Source: Globomyces pollinis-pini
Taxonomy: Eukaryota; Chytridiomycota; Chytridiomycetes; Rhizophydiales; Globomycetaceae
Direction of reading: 5' to 3'
Length of the DNA stretch: 16,738 bases
NCBI GenBank assembly: GCA_025399215.1
Contig: MU621361.1
Span: forward strand, 1-16,738
How positions within the stretch are numbered: the stretch's first letter is position 1; every line of letters starts with the position of its first letter. The translations under genes and the position numbers were made by a program. Below the pieces are notes generated by a model, which saw only the letters and a list, made by a program, of their open reading frames with translations, searched no databases and had not been told where the DNA came from. Positions 9,375 through 16,738 of this stretch are shown in pieces.

Positions 9375-11264
9375 ATGGGGTCGAAAGTATCGATACCCGA
9401 ACAATTCATAGAAGGAGGTGTATCTCTCAGTCGCGATTCATCAAAATTGTCAATTGCACTAGACCAACCAACGCAACCGCGTATTCAACAAACCAGTCTA
9501 TATGATGATCGTAAGTTGTAAAATGAACACTCACTAACAGAAAGATGCCGAATTTAATGAGTTGAAAAAAAACACCAGCGAACTAAGTATACGAAGGAAT
9601 CGCAGTGTGAATAGTTCTACTCAAGATTTGGTCGGTACACCGAACAGTGGAATTATCACAGATAATTCTCCAGCAGACGGTATTAAATCAGACAATTTAT
9701 ATTAGTGCAACCAACAAATACGAAGACACAAAGTCAAAGTAACATTCAAAATACCGAACCATCTGCCGAGATATATAGTCAAATTAAATCGGCATTTGAC
9801 TATCCAAGTGTTGAAACAAAAATTGATAAAGAACACAAAGAACTAGTTACTGAACCTAAGAAGATAGTGAGTAAAGACAAAAGCGAAAAACCGATGAATG
9901 CAGCTATTGCAGTTCTGCAAAAAAGAAGAAATAATCAAATGTCAAGCGACTCTATTACCAAACCGCGATCTAGAGCTTCTTCTGTTACTTCCAATGGTCG
10001 ACATTCAGTATACAATTCAAAAAGCATTGATGATTTCTTGGCAAACCCAGAAGGCAGGCAGGTTGCTTCCGTTGTCAAGAGGGTTGATTCCGAGTCTAAT
10101 TCAGGACTAAGGAGCTCAGTAAACAACAAACTTACTTCCGATAACTCATTATCCAAAAAAGAATCTGATCAATTTTTACGAAGTCGAGAAGGATCTGTTC
10201 AATCTTATGAGTTGCGACCATATAAAAATTTTAATCTAGCACCAATAGTATTTCGAGTTGTAGAAAAACCAAAAGCAGATGAAATCCAGCCTTTAAAAAT
10301 AGAGTTAAATCAATCTATGGGCACCCACGAGAAACGGTTAAACATCATTCAAAAATTTCGCTTTCAAAAATACAACTCAACATCAACTCTGTTCGTAGAC
10401 TCAGTGATGGTAAATTCCGATTTTTATGAAACTCTCAAACTGTACGAATCAAGTTTTTCTAAATCTATAGATATGCGAATTTTCTCCACCAAATAATAGA
10501 CCGAAATGCAAGGACAGTTACTGTAAGATCAGTTGATATATTATCAGAAAGAATTAATCCATTATCAGTATTTTGTCTTTTTCTTAAAGTCTTAGTCGCA
10601 TGTAAGCTTCTACAAGTCTGTGCCCTCTTCGCGTGAAGTGTTCAAATTTTTAGAGTGCCTTTTTCAATCAGCAGAATTAACAGTGGAGAATATCATCATA
10701 TCTATGGTAAATAAATTCGGATCCCTTAATGTCCAGATCTATGTCCAGCGTTTTCTTAAAAATACTAATATTACAATACATCCAACCAATTGGGCAAGGA
10801 TTACATTAGGGGGTGCAATGATTGCTGCTAAAGTCTGGGATGATCATGCGGTTTGGAATGTTGACTTTTGTCAGATATTTCCAGAAGTCCCGGTTTCCGA
10901 TCTGTAACCAATCTTGGCTAATCCTAGAAACGAATTGGAATCATTTGTACTCGAATCTCTGTGTTTTGATGTTTCCATAAAAGCATCAGCTTATTCACAA
11001 ACTTATTTTTATTTACGTGATATAATGATTATTTCCGCCAGACCATGGGCTTTAAAGCCATTAAGGAGAAGTGAAATTGACCGAATTCTGGTAAATTTAC
11101 TCTGTAACTAATATCAGCCTAAAGTTGTTAAAATAGAAGACGGTTCAAGAGATGATACGTCTTCGAATAGCGACCAACCACAGCCTCCAAAGCCTATATT
11201 AGAAAGGTCTGTTAGTGACAATGGGTTCTTTAAAAGTGACTCACAAGCATATATGATACAATAA
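9375..11264 (+). CDS. CCNY: Cyclin Y homologue
   Basis: Eight exons (9375-9510, 9545-9679, 9706-10441, 10471-10567, 10596-10706, 10737-10903, 10928-11090, 11118-11264) give 563 residues. The cyclin box, about residues 315-515, closely follows animal Cyclin Y: NWARITLGGAMIAAKVWDD (423-441) then HAVWNVDFCQIF, and NELESFVLESLCFDV. Cyclin Y binds and activates PFTAIRE/PCTAIRE-type CDKs at the plasma membrane, reached by an N-terminal myristate. The start fits this: MGSKVS has Gly2 and Ser6, the N-myristoylation pattern, and this decided the start codon. The roughly 300 residues before the box are Ser/Thr/Asn-rich and low in order, so the protein is longer than human CCNY (341 residues). Near the C-terminus RSVSDN (545-550) resembles the RSxSxDN segment at the same place in animal CCNY, where phosphoserines bind 14-3-3 proteins. 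The intron at 10707-10736 has no stop and a length divisible by three, but its removal gives the family sequence ISMIYVQRFL. Confidence 0.9.
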
Positions 11265-11265
11265 A
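11260..11265 (+). terminator. AATAAA overlapping the Cyclin Y stop codon
   Basis: The cyclin gene ends CAA TAA A. The convergent GH5 gene's stop codon begins at 11270, so any 3' untranslated region of either transcript runs into the other gene's coding sequence. Confidence 0.4.
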
Positions 11266-11269
11266 TATG

Positions 11270-12986
11270 TTACATAGAAGAATTTATATTCAAATCAAAA
11301 GTCACTGAATTTGATGTTACATTTGTCCAGTCACCATATGCTATGACGGACATAGTAAAGTTGGAACTATCTAATTTCCTAAATTCATCTAAAGGTAGTT
11401 TGAGGATTGTTTGCTTCTCTTGAGTATTGTCAACTATTCCCTCTTTGATGATTTTTTCAAACGGGTATGTCATAATTAGTGAATACGACGAAGCACCTGG
11501 TGTTCCTCTCCATCGAAAATGAGTAAAGCTTTCATCTACTAAAGGACTGAACAATAATGGCGCAGTCGGTATTGTTAGATTACGCTGATTTCCCAAATTG
11601 GCATTTGTTTCCAAAATCAATTCAATCATCAACCTTTCATCCTTCGGAAACCCATCAGTTTCGGGAAAACCAGGATAGTGATACGACCAGTAACCATCAT
11701 GCTCCTCGTGTGTATCTAAAGGCTTAGCAAATTGTATATATACAAAATCCTCCTTGTCTCGTATGCATACGTAGGCTCCATACCAAAAATCCACTCGCAT
11801 TTACATTTAAAAATGATGTTACTGCCTTTTTCATGTCTTGATTAGAAACTAGTCCTATTTCGCCAATAATAAATGCTTTATTGAAACCATGAATGTATTC
11901 GGTGTCCTTCTGAATTCGCCTGTCTAAAGTAGGAAAGGGAATAGGTTGTGCCAAGATGAGAGAAAGGAAAAGCAAAGAAACTGTCATGTTGGCTGCATAG
12001 TAGTATTTTCTTTTGTTCAAAGTCGGATATCTGGAAAATACATGTGGTCTATCATCTATACTGTTAAGTTCCAATTCGTCTGTGTCCGGTATTCTCTGGT
12101 GTATCACATCCTAATTTGATCAGTTGAACAATAACAATACCATGGAGAAAATTCTATTCTTCATAGCCAGAAATATCGTCACTAAACAACTGATAATCAA
12201 AACTACAATAGATATCCACCCAATAACCGTGTAAGGTGTCCAGCCTAGTGGTTGAAGATAATAATGGTTTGAAAAGATATCGATGTCACTTGCTGTAAGA
12301 ATTTCGATGGGCCAACCGTGTATTCCATAACTTCCATCCATTACCAAATGATTTACATCTTGCGATTTGATGTAAGATGCGATATCTAAAGTCCAACTTG
12401 AAGGAACAGGCTTCTGGTCCAATTGGAGCTCATTTCCAGTTTCCCATGCAAGTATAGCAGGATCATTCCGATAATGTAGTCCAGATATTGTGTTTTGTCG
12501 ATTAATCACTTTTTTAATGAATAACTTCCATCCTTCTATGATTACTTTGTTTTCATAGAAATCCCGACGGTTCCCACCATACATTTTGCTGAATGTCTCA
12601 ACACCTCCCCACCATTCCCAGTCGTCAATAAATGGTATGATAATTTTTACATTAAATTGATTAGCTAACGATAAAGCACTATCAATATCAGTGAATAAAT
12701 CTTCATTGATATTCCATTTAACCTTTTCCGTCCCATAACCAGATTCAACAATAATGTGCTTCTCCAGATCAGTAGGATCTTTAGGGATTGAAAATACATA
12801 AGGACGAGTCACTTTTCCGCCCAGTTGAGATATTGATGATAGAATATCCATCTGTTCCCAGTGATCAATACGTTTAAAGTATGGGTCTTCCACCATCATT
12901 AAGTTCGGTGCATTAAAAGAAGCAAACACAAGGTTTGTATTATTCCATTTTAGCTTTGATCCTTCTCTGGTAACAAATAGAGACAT
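11270..12986 (-). CDS. GH5 mannanase-like glycoside hydrolase with an internal membrane hairpin
   Basis: Exons 12986-12141, 12110-11744 and 11715-11270, over introns of 30 and 28 nt, give 552 residues from MSLFVTREG. The N-terminus matches the start of GH5 endo-beta-mannanase-like enzymes (FVTREGSKL, FNAPNL). WETGNEL (181-187) carries the likely acid/base Glu186, NHYY (240-243) follows strand 6, and IIGEIGL (363-369) carries the likely nucleophile Glu366; GFLVWSLRMH then GGFYTHEE are the last barrel strands. Between NHYY and IIGEIG lie two hydrophobic helices (about 252-274 and 323-342) joined by a 48-residue loop flanked by AMKNR and NKRK, which by the positive-inside rule would be cytosolic. 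The last about 120 residues (GASSYSL, several N-x-S/T sites) look like a fibronectin-III-like beta-sandwich. Expected action is hydrolysis or transfer on beta-mannan or a related wall glycan outside the cell. No signal peptide is in frame at this start, so the true 5' end is uncertain. Confidence 0.78.
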
Positions 12987-13427
12987 CAAATGTAGAGATT
13001 TTAAGGAGATAAAACAAAAATGAAAATTACAACATTTGGCATTTCTTTTACTGTATCTTGGTATGAAGTAATTCAGATAGTAATTCAACCCAAAAAACTC
13101 TTATTAAATGTTCAAATGGCACTTCAAATAGGAATCAAAATCTCACGAAAGACCCTTGTAAGTAAAAGAAAAGACACAGAAAAGACGGGGAAAAGAACCA
13201 ATCAAAAGGGAGCAAGAGGCGTAGAAGAGGCTTTGAAGGATTGGAGTATAAAAAGAAGGAAGCGAACAATAGAAAAGGCATCTCGTCTGACTTTTGTCCA
13301 TAACGAATGAATCTTTCGCCTTTTACTAAAGATCCCCGTGCACAAGAGTCACCAAGGACGATGTTCCAATTTTTTTCATATCCTTCGGGAAACCACTTTT
13401 TTAATTAATCTGAAATTGTTTTACTCT
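12987..13427 (-). promoter_or_regulatory. Upstream region of the GH5 gene, with a pyrimidine tract
   Basis: About 440 nt lie between the GH5 start and the stop of the small gene further right. On the minus strand 13140-13290 is strikingly C/T-rich (purine-rich on the plus strand), as often seen just upstream of fungal start codons. The region could also hide a 5' exon encoding a signal peptide: ATG codons at about 13027 and 13282 (minus) open into hydrophobic stretches, but I could not join either to the main frame by a clear intron. Confidence 0.35.
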
Positions 13428-13939
13428 CTATTCTATCTGAATGGTGGGAATAGTGAAATCATTGAAGAAGAAAGGTTTACACAACCGACTAATATATACG
13501 TAACTTTTACTATTTGAATCATCTTTCCAGATCACCTTTCTCCATATAGGCAGGTTACGCTTTTGGGAGACTTTTGACATTATTAGTTACTGATTGCGTA
13601 TTTAGTAGTACATTTGCCGTCGATTCATCTACAGCTTTTTTTCATCGCCTTAAGGCGTTAACTATACAGTACTTTTAACATGTTAAAAGAAGTTACCATT
13701 CTGGTCAAATGCTTCCAATGAAGCGGAGTTGTCTAGTGCTTAGTTATTGGAATCATACTTTCACTAATAGTTGCGATTGACGTGTTGGTGTTATCTACAC
13801 GGCTCTGGCTGATAAAGGACAAAAGTTTGATACCAAATCCCTTATAAGTTGTAACTCCTTGTACATCTCTGTACTCTTTAATAACAGCTATGAGCTTTGG
13901 AACCAATTCCTAGATTGTTTCTCTAGAAACTGACAACAT
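13428..13939 (-). CDS. Probable small five-exon gene, function unknown
   Basis: Proposed exons are 13939-13931, 13909-13759, 13732-13697, 13634-13591 and 13559-13428. They join in phase to 372 nt, or 123 residues, ending at TAG. The best supported parts are the second exon (reading ELVPKLIAVIKEYRDVQ and onward for 50 codons) and its 26-nt downstream intron, which has GTATG at the donor and AATAACTAAGC near the acceptor. The last exon reads RNLPIWRKVIWKDD and onward. The first intron (21 nt) is shorter and the third (62 nt) longer than any other in the window, so the start and that junction are weak. I recognise no family, signal peptide or membrane helix. The gene lies 84 nt downstream of the large kinase-like gene on the same strand. 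It could instead be a decayed gene. Confidence 0.4.
13646..13657. repeat. Perfect 12-bp palindrome
   Basis: CGCCTTAAGGCG reads the same on both strands. It lies 14 nt from a second, longer palindrome, and both fall in the unusually long proposed third intron of the small gene. It could be a hairpin or a dimeric factor site. Confidence 0.5.
13672..13689. repeat. Perfect 18-bp palindrome
   Basis: CTTTTAACATGTTAAAAG is identical to its reverse complement over all 18 bases. It sits a few bases inside the proposed donor end of the 62-nt intron of the small gene. Possible roles are an RNA hairpin that shortens the effective intron length, or a protein binding site. Confidence 0.5.
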
Positions 13940-14022
13940 ATCAATGTTATATTACAGTCAATTAATTTGATTTCAATGTAGAAAAAAGCTTCTGTAATTT
14001 CATAAAGATATACAAGATAAAG

Positions 14023-14028
14023 TTTATT
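14023..14028 (-). terminator. AATAAA overlapping the stop codon of the kinase-like/NTase gene
   Basis: On the minus strand the gene ends CAA TAA A, so its stop is again inside an AATAAA hexamer, with an AT-rich stretch following. Confidence 0.4.
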
Positions 14029-16738
14029 GATCAGAATAGACCAACACATGGTAGCCTCGTATACAATCCCACCTACCCCAACATTTCTCCCAGCACTTCT
14101 TATGGTGATTGCAGAAACCTTATCATTAACTCAAATATATTGTTACCTAGAGAAAAGATACCTCCTTGTGTATTTTTGCCAATGAACACTGGCTGGTTTC
14201 CCTGATGACCTCCAATCACCAATCGCCATCCTTGGTGAAATTTATCAGTAGATACTGGCATAAAGGATTCATAATCTGGTTGAAACCACTCTACGGCTGT
14301 TGATTTACCTACCAATATTTCCAGTTCTGAGTGATGCTTGACTTGATGATCATTACAATTTGCTGATTCTGCATCACTGTATGAACAAACTTGCTCAACT
14401 ATAAGACCTGCCTTTCACATTACTAGGAGAATCATACCTTATCAAATGTTCGTGCTGCGTAGGAAATCGTACCATTTGACCTAGTTACCAATGGAATTGC
14501 ATTCTTGGGTACGTTCTTTGCATTTGAGAGAACCTACCAAAATCATTTTTTAAATTGCCCTTACCCAGTAAACATCAGGTAGTGTTTTGCCCTTTCGGTC
14601 TTGAGTTTCATACATATGAGTTCGCCTTTCTGCTTCTCTTTTCCAATGCTCAAAGTTTGAGAACATAATATCTCCCCGTCCCAACCAATCGTCAAGTGTT
14701 GAGTGAATGGGATCAAAACTTCCATTAACCAGGTTTTGTTGGCCAGGATTCTTGATAATCCAACTTTCGTCGACTGATACTGGTTTAACACTCTTATCCT
14801 CCTCATGATACTTTCCCAGTAAGTGTCTTTTATTGAACACCATCTCAGTTTCACCAGAGAGCCATGTAATACACAATGATTCATCCCAAGTATCATAATC
14901 ATCTGGATTATAACGTTGAAAAGCAGTTTCAGAGTGTTCTTCAAGATCTTCTTCTTGCTGTTCAAACGTCCATGATGTTAGACCAATATAGTACACATTG
15001 ACTTTTCTCTGATACAAATAGTTTCTAATTCGGGTCAAACTCCAATCTGGTCCTCGAGGTACTTTTAAGCAAAAGTAGTTTGATGATTTAAACTGGTATC
15101 TTTCTGCCCTTCGATCCAAATCTATGATCTCTTGATTTCCTTGAAATTCAACAAACGATTCTAACGTTACTATTCATTCACAGACACGTACCTGCCATTT
15201 CTGAATCTTCGATTGATACTTCTACCATGGTACCATTTTCATATTTGAAACATCTCCCAGTCTTTCCATTTTTTCGTTCATTAAGTTGCACGGCCATTCC
15301 TCTTTCAAACGCAATCAATCGATGAATTCCTTTCGTTGCATTGATGTGTGAATAGTCAAAATCAATATCGTTGCGATTAACACCTTCAACTAGTACTCCG
15401 AAACCGCGTTTAGAATATTTGTAGAGTCTATATTCGTAACTTGGTGATCGTCGACTGATATCTACCAAATTGTATCCAGTAATTATCGATCTGGAAAATC
15501 TGGGTAATCCATACACATTTGTTCCATCATACCCAACACAGCAACTATCAATATCAAATCCCATAAGTACTTCAGCTGGTGAACAGTACAACCGAAAGAT
15601 CAATTGAATTTGGCGTTTCGGGTATGGTCGAATAATTGTCAATGTATGTACTGTTCTTAACAATAAAACATCACCATTACATAGCATGACAATTTCTTCA
15701 CAGAACTGTTCCGCTCGTAATGTTGCTTGCTCGGGGGAAGTGATACCATACATAAAAACATCAATATCGGAATTGTAGTAGCCTGATTGTTCTAATTGAG
15801 TATCTAAGTCTTGATCTTCGTCAAAAGGTTGTAACGCTGCTAAAACTGCACCCCCTGCAAAGAATAGATTCGTCGTGTCTACATTGGTAAAAATTCCATG
15901 AGTAATATGATTCCACTGTCGCAGAAACTGGCTTTTCGGACATAACTGTGATGCTCCTTCTTCAGTGCTTGGTGCGAAAAATACTATATTATTTGCAGAT
16001 AACTTGGGTGGGCGAAAAACGTATGGGGTGTCATATTGAAATACATTTTCTAAAAACAAATAAGGATCTTTCAATATTTGATTATTGCGATTAGTAATGA
16101 ACATTTCTCGATATTTGGACTCTGTATCCATAAAGTAAGTATTTGCAGCCTCTAGCCCTTTCAATAAATAGTATGCAGCGAAATTTAGCCTTGGAGTTAT
16201 GTATGTAAGTAATGATTCATTCAAGGATTTTAGTACATCCAAGTTGTCCATTGGATTGGAGTTGAGTACCTCCAATATCTTTTGATTTGCAAGTTGTGAT
16301 AAGGGTATCACAGCAGTCAGGGTTCTGGTATCTTGACTAAATACATTCGCATTATTCACTAATTCGATTGCTGATGGACGAAGTGCTTGGTTCTTCTGGA
16401 CCATGTTATGTATCAAGCGTCGTAATTCCGACAGGAGAAAGTCTGAGATATTGATAATATCCTTTTCAATCATTTTCTCAATCATTTTACCAGCTGCATA
16501 GATATCGATAGCTAATAGAATAAAGTTAAAACAGACAAAATCAATTACCTGTGCTACAATCAACGAGTGTTGAATTTAATTCTGGTGGACAATGTAAGAT
16601 TTCATTTGTGTTGATTGGATCTATACAATCGACCTTCCTGGTTGAAGAATAATCAATAATATGTGAACAACTATGTTTAATACAAACATGCCCAGAATGA
16701 ATATTCATATGAATATATCCTTTTTCGTGAATATCATG
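14024..16738 (-). CDS. Kinase-like / nucleotidyltransferase-fold / DM9-like protein (5' partial)
   Basis: Six exons (16738-16549, 16511-15192, 15160-14565, 14533-14438, 14411-14147, 14118-14024) over introns of 37, 31, 31, 26 and 28 nt give 853 residues; the N-terminus lies off the right edge. The first about 115 residues are the C-lobe of a protein kinase: HEKGYIHMNIHSGHV at the catalytic loop, IIDYSS for DFG, CPPE for APE, AIDIYAAGKMI, and a final ALRPS. The catalytic HRD reads HMN, so phosphotransfer is probably lost. The middle has AGGAVLAAL, then SDIDVFMYG (15758-15772 codes SDIDV) and later GFDID, the pattern of a nucleotidyltransferase fold, followed by SPSYEYRLYKYSKRGF. The tail from WVLSNAKNVPKNAI through LEILVG, VEWF and the Cys/Trp-rich end resembles the DM9/DUF3421 carbohydrate-binding repeat. 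From memory, fungi carry related NTase-like proteins, some with ankyrin repeats. Function is unknown; no membrane helix is seen. Confidence 0.78.

Noticed and set aside
9287..9505. 72-codon ORF upstream of the Cyclin Y gene
   Set aside because: It overlaps the first cyclin exon in another frame. The cyclin frame has MGSKVS and joins in phase with all later exons, so this ORF is a shadow or at most an upstream ORF.
13020..13310. Plus-strand 96-codon ORF, lysine/arginine-rich
   Set aside because: It starts with ATG but lies opposite the GH5 5' region, and its basic composition comes from the purine tract complementary to a promoter-type pyrimidine tract. It matches no family I know.
14561..14965. 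134-codon minus-strand ORF inside the kinase-like/NTase gene
   Set aside because: It is an alternative frame of the exon at 14565-15160, whose main frame splices cleanly to both neighbours.
1..16738. Prokaryotic features (operons, CRISPR, insertion sequences), tRNA and rRNA genes
   Set aside because: Gene structure is eukaryotic throughout. I saw no direct-repeat array, transposase, terminal inverted repeats or tRNA-like cloverleaf.

Overview
The window is nuclear DNA of a small-genome eukaryote, not a bacterium. It is AT-rich by eye, and almost every gene is cut by very short spliceosomal introns. I could place 40 introns in six genes, all 24-38 nt long, with GT..AG ends and often a CTAAC/TTAAC/CTAAT-like branch point just before the acceptor. 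Splicing them out restores frame exactly in every gene. The gene set (fungal-style C2H2 finger, SLC18/VMAT-like MFS carrier, MYND-like finger protein, Cyclin Y, GH5 mannanase-like enzyme) together with a flagellum-associated adenylate kinase 9 points to a zoosporic fungus or close holomycotan relative (chytrid, Cryptomycota or aphelid grade). That placement is inference; I cannot name the species.

Layout from left to right. 1-132 (+): last exon of a C2H2 zinc-finger gene, cut by the edge. 273-1580 (-): MFS transporter, 3 exons. 1688-3539 (-): MYND-like zinc-finger protein, 4 exons, ending 107 nt upstream of the MFS start. 3540-3969: divergent intergenic region. 3970-9204 (+): adenylate kinase 9-like protein, 22 exons and about 1549 residues, with four P-loop nucleoside monophosphate kinase modules and six CPVT/YHS-like motifs. 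9375-11264 (+): Cyclin Y homologue, 8 exons, 563 residues, N-myristoylation-type start. 11270-12986 (-): GH5 glycoside hydrolase whose barrel is interrupted by a two-helix membrane hairpin. 13428-13939 (-): a probable small five-exon gene that simple ORF calling misses. 14024-16738 (-): a large protein running off the right edge, made of a degenerate kinase domain, a nucleotidyltransferase-fold domain and a DM9/DUF3421-like tail.

The neighbours do not form an evident pathway; this is a compact eukaryotic gene neighbourhood. Compaction shows in several ways: short introns, stop codons of the convergent Cyclin Y and GH5 genes separated by only 5 nt, and four genes whose TAA stop lies inside an AATAAA polyadenylation-type hexamer. 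The most unusual items are the GH5 enzyme with a membrane hairpin between its catalytic acid and its nucleophile, and the pseudokinase-nucleotidyltransferase-DM9 fusion.
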